From the NCBI RefSeq assembly GCF_039536745.1, contig NZ_BAAAZE010000001.1, forward strand, positions 248,001 through 312,000: a DNA stretch of 64,000 nt, given 5' to 3'. The DNA is from Actimicrobium antarcticum. Its GTDB lineage: Bacteria > Pseudomonadota > Gammaproteobacteria > Burkholderiales > Burkholderiaceae_D. Of the stretch, positions 1 to 9,473 are shown one piece after another. Position 1 is the first letter of the stretch. Each line of letters opens with the position of its first letter. The notes beneath the pieces were generated by a model, which saw nothing but the letters and a program-made list of their open reading frames with translations, did no database searches and was not told the DNA's origin. Made by a program: the position numbers and the translations under genes.

Positions 1-3000
1 CCCGCACCGGAGGCACTCGTGCCACCCGCACCGGCCAGCGTGACGCTGGTGATTTGCGCACCGACCGACGACGGCAGCGCCAGGTTCAGGCCGCCCGCAT
101 TGATCGCACTTTTCTTGATGACCAGGCTTTGCGCAATACCGCTGCCCACCGAGGTCAGGAAAATGGCCTTGGCCGTGGTGGCCATTGCATCGGCATAGGT
201 TGCTGCAAGACGCACATGGTTGGCATCAACATTGATGACGAAATAAGTCGCGCCATCGATCAGCCCGCCGATAGCGGTATTGCCGATCGCGCCAGCGCGA
301 TAGACCAGTGCGTCGCCGCTGTGCAGGCCATGCGCAGTCAATAGGATCGTGTCGCCCAGTGCCTCTGCCAGTTTTACGGCGAACGGATCAAAGGTTTTTG
401 CATGTGCGCCAAGGTTGGCTGTTTGCTTGAAGCCGACGCCTTGGACTATGCCGTTGCTGGTCAGCGTAATGGCTGTCCCCGACGTGGCATCAGCCGCGGT
501 GGCAGCGAGCTTGATGGTGCTGGCATCGACGCGAATGACATAAAACTGTGCGCGCGGATCGCTACCGAGTCCTCCGGGACGTTCCCCTGCCGTGACGCTG
601 TAAGTGATCAGGTCCCCGGTGTTGTAGCCGTGTGCGTTCTTGAAGTGAATGCTGCTGGTGGCGGTGTCTACGTTATCGACCGCAGCGGCCGGACCAGCGA
701 CGGTGACTGTTTGGTTGAACTTACTGATCCCGGCCGTGCCGTCGCTGGTCAGCGTAATAGCTGTCCCCGCCGTGGCATCAGCGAAAGTGGCAGCGAGCTT
801 GATGGTGCTGGCATCGACGCGAATGACATAAAACTGTGCGAGCGGATCGCTACCGAGTCCTCCGGGACGTTCCCCTTCCGTGACGTCGTAAGTGATCAGG
901 TCCCCGGTGTTATAGCCGTGTGCGTCCTTGAAGTGAATGCGGCTGGTGGCGATGTCCACGTTATCGACCGCGGCGGCCTTGCCAGCCAAGGTGGCTGTGA
1001 GGGAATGATCTGCGCCGATGCCATTGCCGGTCAGCGCGATGGCGTTATTGCCCAGTGCATCGGCTTGCGTGGCGGCGAGCTTGAGGGTGGTGGCATCGAT
1101 GCGGATGACATAAAACTTCGTCAGCGCGTTGCTGCCAAGTCCGCCAAGCCGTGTGCCGGTACCGGCACTGTAAGTGACCTCGTCGCCGGTATTGAAACCG
1201 TGCGCACTATCAAACTTGATGGTGCTGGCGGTGATGTTCACGTCAGTTGCTGGCGTGATGGTCTTGATGCCGGCGACCAGCGGATTCGATTCCAGCGTCG
1301 CCGACGGATCATCAAAACCGGCCAGCACCAGTACGCTGCCGCCGGCATGTACCGCAGACGAATCAATGTACGCAGTCACGCTGGCGGCGGAGGCTGTGTC
1401 GGCACCCGCGACCGTGACCGTCTTGCTGCCGTCAGCACCCAGCGCGGGCGCATCAGCCATGCTGATCAGGTTCGGATCGGCGGCATTGGTCGGCGCGCCG
1501 ACATAGTTATAGGCCAGCATCGCGCCAACTGCCGAGCTTTGCGCCGATATCGCCACCGACAGCGACGCCGCGTACAGGGTGGCCGCTTCGCTTGCCGTGA
1601 CGGTAACATCGCCATTGGCCGTGACGATCGCGTTATTGCTGATGTGCGCATCGATGGCGTTGGCGATCGAATTGATCGAGAGCCCGCCCGCACCAGCGGC
1701 ACTGCGGGCGCCACTGCCGGCGACACCAACGCCGACCAGCAATGCAGTAGAGCGGGCCAGCAGCGTGACCGATCCGCCGCTCGTGACGGTGGCATTGTTG
1801 ACGTACGCCGTGATGGCATTACTGACCCGGTTCCAGCCGATCGAGACACCCAGGCCGCCGCCTTGCAGCGAGACCGCCACCGCACCGACGACCGATACCA
1901 GCGTGGATTTGTCGAGTGCATCGAGTGCAATGGTGCCGGTAGCGTTGACTGTGCCGCCAAGGATATGGGCGTCGGTGCCATTGGTGATGACGTTGATGCC
2001 GAACGAACCGGACGCAGCCGTGTTGGTAGCGCCGGCCAGGGATGCGGCGATGCCGATGATGCTGGCGCTTTCCTGCGCGTTCAGGCTAGCCGTGCCGGTG
2101 GTATTAAGGGTCGAATCTTCGATCGCTGCCGTGGTGCGGTTGTTGATCACGTTGAGGCTGGTGGCAATCCCGAAAGCGCTGCCGCGACCGACCGCAAAAC
2201 CGCCAGTGAATGCAAAGATACCGGTACCGTCGGTGGCCTGAAGATCGATGGCGCCGCTGGAACCGGCATCCGTGCCGGTGTTGAGGATGCGTGCCGATAT
2301 CACGTTGCTGACCATGTTCACGGCCACGGTGCCGCCCAGCGCGGTGGCCTGCCCGCCAATACCGCCAGTGGCGACGCCGAGAGACGCCGCCACCGAGACG
2401 ATATTGGCATCCGAAACCGCATGCACCGACAGACCGCCAACATGCACGAGCTTCGCAGTATCGATGGTCGACGTGATGTTGTTGCCGATCAGTGTCACGC
2501 CAAGCGCAATGCCGTAACCACCCTTGCCGCCGAACGCCACCGCGCCGGCCACGCTGATGAGATTCACGTCATCGTGCGCCGTGAGCGCAATCGCGCCGCT
2601 GACCGTACCGGCCACGTTGGCCAGCCGGGTACGGGTATTGTTGCTGGTGCTGGTGACGGCCACCGAGCCCGCCAGCGCACTGCCAGTCGAGCCGACTGCG
2701 CCGCCGATACCGGCAGCCAGCGACACGATCGAGCCGCTGCGTTCGCTCTTGAGCGTGACGCTGGTGGCAGTCAGTCCGGTCACGCCATCAATGAAGGATT
2801 CGGTATTGCCACCCATGAAATTGAACCCGAATGCGCCGGCCATCGCCTTGGCATCCTTGCCCGGCGACGCCGTTTTGGCGAACGAGGCCGAGCCGGCCAG
2901 CGACGCGACCAGTGTCGTGTCGAGCGCGTTGAGTTGCAGGTCCTGCACCTCCAGCGTGCCGAGATGGTGGATGTAGGCGCGTGCATTGTCATAAATCAGG

Positions 3001-6000
3001 TTCAGCGTCACGGCACCCGAGACAGCGGTGCTGCCTTTGGCTTCGGCGGGTTTGTCGAGGCCGTCGGTGCCGGCTGGCGTGGCCGACTTGATAGCGGTGT
3101 CAGCCTGTTTCAGGACAGCCGCCATGCGGGCTTGCCAGCTTACCAGATCCGCCGCACTCTGTGCCGTGCCATCGGAACCCTGGGTGCCGCCGGTGCCGGT
3201 ATTAGCCGGTGGTGTCGTCGCCGGAGGTTCGGTGGCGGGCTTGCTGGACGCGCTGGCGCCAGCGGCCGCCAGGCTACCGATGAAACCGGCATTGGTGGCG
3301 TTGACGTCGACCAGACCGCCGGCGTTAAAACTGCCAAGCGTGCCGACCACGATGCTGTCCCTGTCATTGCCGATCAGCGCCTGCGTATCGCGGGTGACCA
3401 GGTTGCCGCCCAGAGAGATACCGACACCGGTATTTTCACCGGCAGCGACTGCTCCGGCGACGGTGAACAGATAGGTCGTGTCGAGCGCACTCACCGTAGA
3501 CGAACCGGCAAGGAAGATGGTCGCGCCGTTGTCGATGTGCGCGATTGTCGTGTTATCGACCAGATTCATGACCAACACGCCGTTGCCGGCAGTCGCGCCG
3601 CCGCTGCTGCCAGAAGCGCCCAGCACGATGCCCATCACGCTGCTGCTGGCAGTCACTTTGAGGTTGTTGCCATACAGCGCGACGCTGTCCTCGATGCGGG
3701 CCGTGACGGCATTCTTGTAGACGTAAAAACCGGCCGAGGCGCCGACCGAGGTTCCGCCCGCGGCTGGTGCGACGCCGCCGCCCGGACCGGTGGCTTCGAG
3801 TTTGTTCTGGAATTCCTTGCCACTGACGCCCAATGCAACGCTAGGCAATTTGATATTACCGACCAGATTGACCGTTTGCGCGATGCTCTCTGCATTCAGC
3901 AGGACATCCTGACCAACCGTGCGCAACTTGGCATCCTGATTGATCTGCGCACCGTTGCCGATGATCGCGCTGGCGGTGTGATCCATCACCAGCGTCGTCA
4001 CGGAGACGGCACCGGCCTTGACCTGGCCTTCGGCCGTTGTATTGCTCCAGGTATCGACCAGACGATCATCGAGTCCGAGATTGTTGTTGAAGTAGGCGCC
4101 GATACCCCGCAACAGGTTTTTGGCGGCGGCCGTTGCCGGTGCGCCCAGGTCTTGCCACTGGGTCGTGTCGGTGAAGTCGGTCGTGCCAAGGTCGATATTG
4201 CGGGACGACGGCAAGCCCAGGTACTGGTAGCGACTACCGACATCGCCGCCGGCGCTGTGACCGGTGCTGACTTCGACGGTGTCGCCAGTCGTCACGTAGC
4301 TGAGGCCGACGGCATTGCTGTTGAAGGTCGCAGCGGCTGTGGTCGCATTGAACTGCGTGGCCAGCTCTTTCCCCCAGATCGGTCCAAGCTTGCTGTGCGT
4401 GAGTGCGTTGACGCTCAGCTTGCCGCCGGCATTGACGGTCGCGTCGCCGGCGATGTGGGCGTCCGTGTTGTTGGTATAGATGCCGATCGCCACCGCCAGT
4501 GAAACGCCTTTGTCGGCATTCTTTTGAGTTGCCTCGGCGGTCTCGTTCTTGATCGACGAACTGGCCGACACATCGGGACGCATGTCGATCGTGGCAGTGA
4601 CGTCGATGGTGCCGTCGGCGTTTACGTCGGCAACCGAGGCACTGTCATCGCCGTCACCAATGCGGGCAGTTACCTTGTTGGTGCTGAGCGCAAAGGCAAG
4701 CGCACCACCGGCGTCGTAGGTATTGGTAGGCTCTGATTCGATCTTCTTTTTGAGCCAGTCCCATTTCTTGGCAATACTGGTGACGCCTTCCTCCATTGCA
4801 TTGGCAGCCTTGGAAATAAAGTCGATCGATTTTGTTGCTGATGACTTGAGATCGTCGATCACATTGCCACTGGACTTGGTTCCGACGCTGCTGCTGGCAC
4901 CGATGCCGGACACGTCTCGCGTGACAAGACCCGGAATCACCGACGCCTTGATGACGTCCTGGGTGCGCTTCGCGCTCACCGTAACGTTGACTGCCCTGGC
5001 GTATCCGTCCAGCGTGGCCTTGGTCTCGGTATTGGCAACGCTCACCGTGAAAGCCAGCGCCACCTTGCCATCGGTGCCGGCGACAGCTTGGGCCAGCGTG
5101 CGATTGTGGTCAGTGGTTTTGGCCTCCACCGTCAGCGCGCCACCGCTGGTAAGGTGCGAGGTACCGGTGGCTTCGGCAGTCGATATCGAGTTCTCGATGC
5201 TGACCGCGATCCCGACCGCATAGCCGGCTACGCTGCTCGGTTTCGCGACCACGTTGAGCGTATTGTCGGCATTGCTGCGCAACATGATCGAGCCGGTGGC
5301 ATCAATGTTGCCCGCCACGGTGACGATGGCCGTCGTGTCGACAATCCCGACGGAAATGCCAAGGATGAAGCCAATCGGATTCGGATTAACTTTGGTCGTG
5401 GCGGTGGCTTCCGCGGTGAAATCACGCGCATTGACGAAGCTGGTCGCATCGATCGTGATCGTGGCACTGGACGTTGCGATCGACACACCGGCCATCAGGG
5501 CCAAGTTGTCAAGCGCGCTCAGCGCGCCGTGGGCCGCCGAAGTCAGGTTCTTGGTGACCCACGAATCGCCGAAATCGACGTCGTAACGCGCCGCTGCGGC
5601 GGTTGAAAGCAGCGTGACAACCTTGCCGGTGATGTGGGAATTAATGACATTGATGCTTGCGGCGTTGTAATCGATGTTGGCAAAACCGAGACCCGTGATC
5701 TTGTCGGCCAGGTCTGTCGCAGTGATACGGATATCACCATTGTCGCCAATGGACTTGATTTTGCCCGAGGTGTCAGAAGCAACACCGCCGAGGGCAATCA
5801 GGCTGCCATTATCGAGATTGATATGCTCGCCGCGCAGCGTAATGCTGCCTGCAGCCCCGCCGACCCCGACGGTCCCCTCAATGCCGCTAAGGCCGCTGGT
5901 ATCGATCGTGTGGCCATTTAGATTGATCGTGTCGTACTCGAAGGACAGGTTTCTTCCGGCGGCAATGACGTTCGCGCCGAAGGTCTGGGTCACGCCTTTG

Positions 6001-9000
6001 CCGCCCTGGAAAACAAGCTGCGTGCTGTTCGTTGACAGCGCGAAACTGACCCAATCCTGGTCGGCCAGGACAAACCCGAACACACCGCCCGTCTTCAGAT
6101 ACACCGTGTTGGACGTCCCCACGTCGTCATGGACGGCGACTTGCTCACCGCTCATGAGCTTGCTGGAATCGACATGAAACACGTTGGTGGCCGTACCGCC
6201 GGTGAGACTATCCTTGCCACCTTCGCTAAACAGCGTGACATTGCCCGTAAATGCCGAAGCGTCGAGCTTATTTTCACTGATGCCGCCATGCAGGATGGCG
6301 TTCGTGATGCCGCTCAGCGTGTCGGTTTCGCCGTTGATCAACAGCGTGCCATTGGTCAGCGTCATGTCGGCATCGCGGGTCTCGACGAGCGTGTCGCTGC
6401 CGCCGCCACCCTGCAAGATATCGATCCCTGTGCCGCCGGTCAACGTATCGTCACCCGTGGTGCCGGTGAGGGTGTCGTTGCCGGCACCACCGTCGAGGAC
6501 CACCACATTGAGCGTGGTCACGGTGAGGTCGTCGGAGGCTCCCGAAAAGCCGCTGGCATTGATGATGTTATTGCCGCTACCCCCGGTCAGGATGGCGCGC
6601 TCGACACCGATCAGGGTATCGAGCGTCGTACCCATGGTCAGGCTTGCCGTAGTCAGTACGATGCTGGCGGCATCGCTGGTTTCGATCACGGTATCGATGC
6701 CGCCGCCGCCGATGAGCGCATCGCTGCCGGCACCACCGGTCAGGCTGTCGTAGCCAGCGCCGCCATCGAGCGTGTCATTGCCGATGCCACCGATGAGGAC
6801 ATCGTCACCGTAGCCACCGCTGAGGAGTACGGCATACGAAAAGGCGTGGGCGTCGATGAGGTTGTTGCCGTTTCCGCCCGTCAGGTTTGCCGACTGAATA
6901 TTGGCCAGCGTCGACCTCGCGACGACGCCTGTCACACTTTGTGTCACCGCGACGGTGCCGCCGCCGTTGAGCACCGACGCACTCGACAGGGCGCCGACGG
7001 CCATCCCGCCGAGGTTACCGGCGAACGTGACTATCCATGCACCGCCGCCGCCGCTGACCAGCACTTCGCTATCGCCGATACCGGCCAGGCCGGTCAGTGC
7101 GGTACGCACTTCGTCGGCACTGGCGTCAAAGCCGATGGTACTGGTGCTTTCGCCATTGAAGCTGAGGGTAAAGCGACCGCCGGTGACCGCGCCCGAAAAG
7201 TGAATGGCCTGGACAGAACTGGTGCCCTGCCCCATGTCGAGCGAGGTGTCGGCCAACACAAAACGGCTGTCGGAAACCTCGCGCAACGTGTTGACACCGA
7301 GACCGCCGTCGATATTATCAACGCCACCGCCGCCAGTGAGGGTATCGTCGCCGATACCACCGGTGAGCGTGTCATTGCCGAGACCGCCGATGAGGATGCC
7401 GCCGAGTGCACCGCCCTTGAGGATGTCGTTGCCATCGCCGCCATCGAGCGTGACGGTGATATTCGTCGTCGCGGACGCATCGAGCGTATTGGCGCCCGCG
7501 CCACCGGTCAGGATGGCCTTGCCGATGCCGGTCAAAGTATCGGTATCGGTACCATCAAACAGTGTCGCGTTGGTCAGCGTGAAGCTGACGTCGCGCGATT
7601 CGGCCAGCGTGTCACTGCCGCCGCCTCCAATGATGATGTCCGCACCCGCGCCGCCGGTAAGCAAGTTATCTCCCGCGTTGCCGGTGATGTTGTCGGCGAA
7701 CGCCGATCCGATGACGTTGTCGAAGCCGCTGATGGCGGTGACGCTACCAATGGCGGAGAAGCCGGTGCCGTCACCCGCTGCCAGGTCGACTGCGACCGCG
7801 CTGGCATAGGCCGCGTAATCGATCGTATCGGCGTGCGTCCCACCGGCGATGCTCTGGAAATTTTCGAAGGTGAGGTAACCGCCGATGTTGCCTTTGCCGG
7901 CTGAAGTGATGCTCCACAGAGTATCTTCATCGGCACCAATCAGCCGGTTAGTGCTGCCAGATGCGGTGGACCCGATGACCTTGCTGATATTGACGATGCC
8001 GCCCGTCGCGGTGGCGGCGCCGCTGGCCAGATTGACGAGTACGTTGCCGGCATAGCTGGCGTAATCGAGGACGTTGCTGCCGCCAACCGTACCGGTGATG
8101 GTGCCGGCCAGCGCGCCCGCAAAGGTGTAGGTATTGACGCCGATGCCGCCGATGAGATTCTCGATGCCGCTGGCCGATACCGTATTGGTCGTACCGGACA
8201 CGTAGCTGACGGTGACGCTGCCGCCGCCGTTGATCGTGAAATGCAGGTCCTGCGTGACCAGCGAAAAGTCGAGCGTGTCGGTGCCGGACGAACCGGTGAC
8301 CGTGTCGTGCGCGAAATCGTCGGCAAACTTGTAGATATCGTTGCCGCCACCACCGGTGATCACGTCGTTGGCGAGCGTGCCGATAATGACATCGTCGCCC
8401 GAGGTTCCCGTCAGGGCATCAAGTACATACGCATAGGCATCAAGCCGGATGGTGCTGGTATCGATGGTGCCGGTGGCGTATTCGAGGGTCCAGTCGCCGC
8501 CCAGTGCGGCACTGCCGGTCAGGTCGGTCGAGGCGGCCACGTCGGCACCGGTCAGGCGCGCCAGGCTTTGCACGAAGTTGATACCGTAACTGCCCTGACC
8601 GACATCGCAACCGTACAGCAGGATATCGCTGCCGGCATGGAGCGCTTTGCCCCAGCTGGCAATGCTTTGCTGGTACTGGTCGAGATTGCTGCCGTCGAGC
8701 TGGGTACTGCCGAGCCGCAGGGTGCCACTGCCGCCGTGCGACAGGATTTGTACGGCATCAAGATCCTTGTACGTGCCCAGGATGGCGGTGATCTGTTCGA
8801 CGCCATCGAAACGCGCATCCAGCATGACCAGGTCGACATCGCCACGGTGCACCACTTGCAGCAACGGACCGGTCGTGTCAGTTGTGGCAGATGCTGCGGT
8901 GGCAGCCGAAGCGCTTGCTCCCGGTGCGAGCGCGTCGAGCACACCATTGATCAGCGTGGCGACATGCGGAATCGCGGCATCGACGATCACCAGCTGGCTG

Positions 9001-9395
9001 CCGGCCGGGCGCGACTGCATGTACGCGGCAAAGTCGGACAGGCCGATCGTCACACCGGGAAGCACGGTGCTGGCGTCGGTCATTTTGGCCTGAACGCCCT
9101 GCGCTGCCGGCGATACCGCACCACCCAGAACCAGCGTCGCCAGTGCAGGATCGGTCGGCGGCGTCTGGGCCACGACCGACAGCAGAACCGGACCGGGCTG
9201 ATTGATCTGCAAGGGTGCAGCGAGGACGGCTTGCTGCATCGGCGGTGGCGGCACGATCAATTCGGCAGAAAGCAAAAAACGCTGTTCGAGTGCTTCGAAC
9301 AGCGTTTTGCGCGGTGTCGCCGGGCGTGGAGCGCCCGAACGCCGAAGTGATCGCGCTACGCGCCCGCTGAGTGCTGCCAGTTTTTTCGATGCCAT
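1..9395 (-). CDS. Giant LEPR-XLL / DUF4347 / calcium-repeat surface protein (C-terminus off the window)
   Basis: The reading frame is open from the ATG at 9395 to the window edge, giving about 3,130 residues without a stop. It starts MASKKLAALSGRVARSL and continues with FEALEQRFLLS, the LEPR-XLL motif that marks very large exported proteins. Residues of about 125-315 match DUF4347 (VDAAIPHVATLI, ILSHGGSGTLRLG, DILLYGCDVG). Hemolysin-type calcium nonapeptides of the form GGxGxDxL follow at about 325-350 and densely at about 565-1030 (for example GGAGADIIIGGGGSDTL). The rest, from about residue 1200, is Ala/Gly/Thr-rich short beta-strand repeats, ending in three 94-96-residue tandem repeats. 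There is no classical signal peptide, as expected for type I secretion. The adjacent TolC-like gene on the same strand fits that route, but no ABC transporter or membrane fusion protein is in view. A role in adhesion or biofilm is inference from architecture. Confidence 0.9.
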   Translation of the reverse strand, partial: MASKKLAALSGRVARSLRRSGAPRPATPRKTLFEALEQRFLLSAELIVPPPPMQQAVLAAPLQINQPGPVLLSVVAQTPPTDPALATLVLGGAVSPAAQGVQAKMTDASTVLPGVTIGLSDFAAYMQSRPAGSQLVIVDAAIPHVATLINGVLDALAPGASASAATAASATTDTTGPLLQVVHRGDVDLVMLDARFDGVEQITAILGTYKDLDAVQILSHGGSGTLRLGSTQLDGSNLDQYQQSIASWGKALHAGSDILLYGCDVGQGSYGINFVQSLARLTGADVAASTDLTGSAALGGDWTLEYATGTIDTSTIRLDAYAYVLDALTGTSGDDVIIGTLANDVITGGGGNDIYKFADDFAHDTVTGSSGTDTLDFSLVTQDLHFTINGGGSVTVSYVSGTTNTVSASGIENLIGGIGVNTYTFAGALAGTITGTVGGSNVLDYASYAGNVLVNLASGAATATGGIVNISKVIGSTASGSTNRLIGADEDTLWSITSAGKGNIGGYLTFENFQSIAGGTHADTIDYAAYASAVAVDLAAGDGTGFSAIGSVTAISGFDNVIGSAFADNITGNAGDNLLTGGAGADIIIGGGGSDTLAESRDVSFTLTNATLFDGTDTDTLTGIGKAILTGGAGANTLDASATTNITVTLDGGDGNDILKGGALGGILIGGLGNDTLTGGIGDDTLTGGGGVDNIDGGLGVNTLREVSDSRFVLADTSLDMGQGTSSVQAIHFSGAVTGGRFTLSFNGESTSTIGFDASADEVRTALTGLAGIGDSEVLVSGGGGAWIVTFAGNLGGMAVGALSSASVLNGGGTVAVTQSVTGVVARSTLANIQSANLTGGNGNNLIDAHAFSYAVLLSGGYGDDVLIGGIGNDTLDGGAGYDSLTGGAGSDALIGGGGIDTVIETSDAASIVLTTASLTMGTTLDTLIGVERAILTGGSGNNIINASGFSGASDDLTVTTLNVVVLDGGAGNDTLTGTTGDDTLTGGTGIDILQGGGGSDTLVETRDADMTLTNGTLLINGETDTLSGITNAILHGGISENKLDASAFTGNVTLFSEGGKDSLTGGTATNVFHVDSSKLMSGEQVAVHDDVGTSNTVYLKTGGVFGFVLADQDWVSFALSTNSTQLVFQGGKGVTQTFGANVIAAGRNLSFEYDTINLNGHTIDTSGLSGIEGTVGVGGAAGSITLRGEHINLDNGSLIALGGVASDTSGKIKSIGDNGDIRITATDLADKITGLGFANIDYNAASINVINSHITGKVVTLLSTAAAARYDVDFGDSWVTKNLTSAAHGALSALDNLALMAGVSIATSSATITIDATSFVNARDFTAEATATTKVNPNPIGFILGISVGIVDTTAIVTVAGNIDATGSIMLRSNADNTLNVVAKPSSVAGYAVGIAVSIENSISTAEATGTSHLTSGGALTVEAKTTDHNRTLAQAVAGTDGKVALAFTVSVANTETKATLDGYARAVNVTVSAKRTQDVIKASVIPGLVTRDVSGIGASSSVGTKSSGNVIDDLKSSATKSIDFISKAANAMEEGVTSIAKKWDWLKKKIESEPTNTYDAGGALAFALSTNKVTARIGDGDDSASVADVNADGTIDVTATIDMRPDVSASSSIKNETAEATQKNADKGVSLAVAIGIYTNNTDAHIAGDATVNAGGKLSVNALTHSKLGPIWGKELATQFNATTAAATFNSNAVGLSYVTTGDTVEVSTGHSAGGDVGSRYQYLGLPSSRNIDLGTTDFTDTTQWQDLGAPATAAAKNLLRGIGAYFNNNLGLDDRLVDTWSNTTAEGQVKAGAVSVTTLVMDHTASAIIGNGAQINQDAKLRTVGQDVLLNAESIAQTVNLVGNIKLPSVALGVSGKEFQNKLEATGPGGGVAPAAGGTSVGASAGFYVYKNAVTARIEDSVALYGNNLKVTASSSVMGIVLGASGSSGGATAGNGVLVMNLVDNTTIAHIDNGATIFLAGSSTVSALDTTYLFTVAGAVAAGENTGVGISLGGNLVTRDTQALIGNDRDSIVVGTLGSFNAGGLVDVNATNAGFIGSLAAAGASASSKPATEPPATTPPANTGTGGTQGSDGTAQSAADLVSWQARMAAVLKQADTAIKSATPAGTDGLDKPAEAKGSTAVSGAVTLNLIYDNARAYIHHLGTLEVQDLQLNALDTTLVASLAGSASFAKTASPGKDAKAMAGAFGFNFMGGNTESFIDGVTGLTATSVTLKSERSGSIVSLAAGIGGAVGSTGSALAGSVAVTSTSNNTRTRLANVAGTVSGAIALTAHDDVNLISVAGAVAFGGKGGYGIALGVTLIGNNITSTIDTAKLVHVGGLSVHAVSDANIVSVAASLGVATGGIGGQATALGGTVAVNMVSNVISARILNTGTDAGSSGAIDLQATDGTGIFAFTGGFAVGRGSAFGIATSLNVINNRTTAAIEDSTLNTTGTASLNAQESASIIGIAASLAGATNTAASGSFGINVITNGTDAHILGGTVNATGTIALDALDKSTLVSVVGAVAVSLQGGGLGVSIGWNRVSNAITAYVNNATVTSGGSVTLLARSTALLVGVGVAGSGARSAAGAGGLSINSIANAIDAHISNNAIVTANGDVTVTASEAATLYAASLSVAISAQSSAVGAMLAYNYVGAPTNAADPNLISMADAPALGADGSKTVTVAGADTASAASVTAYIDSSAVHAGGSVLVLAGFDDPSATLESNPLVAGIKTITPATDVNITASTIKFDSAHGFNTGDEVTYSAGTGTRLGGLGSNALTKFYVIRIDATTLKLAATQADALGNNAIALTGNGIGADHSLTATLAGKAAAVDNVDIATSRIHFKDAHGYNTGDLITYDVTEGERPGGLGSDPLAQFYVIRVDASTIKLAATFADATAGTAITLTSDGTAGISKFNQTVTVAGPAAAVDNVDTATSSIHFKNAHGYNTGDLITYSVTAGERPGGLGSDPRAQFYVIRVDASTIKLAATAADATSGTAITLTSNGIVQGVGFKQTANLGAHAKTFDPFAVKLAEALGDTILLTAHGLHSGDALVYRAGAIGNTAIGGLIDGATYFVINVDANHVRLAATYADAMATTAKAIFLTSVGSGIAQSLVIKKSAINAGGLNLALPSSVGAQITSVTLAGAGGTSASGA
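459..1310 (-). repeat. Three tandem repeats of 94-96 codons within the giant gene
   Basis: Units begin at 459, 747 and 1029, so the periods are 288 and 282 bp, both whole codons. Units 1 and 2 are nearly identical at DNA level, while unit 3 is clearly diverged. Each unit encodes a segment containing HGYNTGDLITY, GGLGSDP and FYVIRVDASTIKLAAT or close variants. The end of the third unit is approximate. The pattern suggests recent duplication within the repeat region. Confidence 0.85.
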
Positions 9396-9473
9396 GCCGA
9401 CTCCAGAAATGCTGTTTTACGTCTGATTTGATGCGCAATAAGTATTGCCCGGCGCACGCACCGGTATGGCTTG

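Noticed and set aside
402..4502. Plus-strand open frame of 1,366 codons
   Set aside because: It is the antisense shadow of the giant gene. Its translation is rich in Arg, Gly and Asp with no domain, while the minus strand encodes recognisable domains in register.
6129..7904. Plus-strand open frame of 591 codons
   Set aside because: It is opposite the calcium-binding nonapeptide repeats; the long frame follows from the repetitive GC-rich codons of the real gene.
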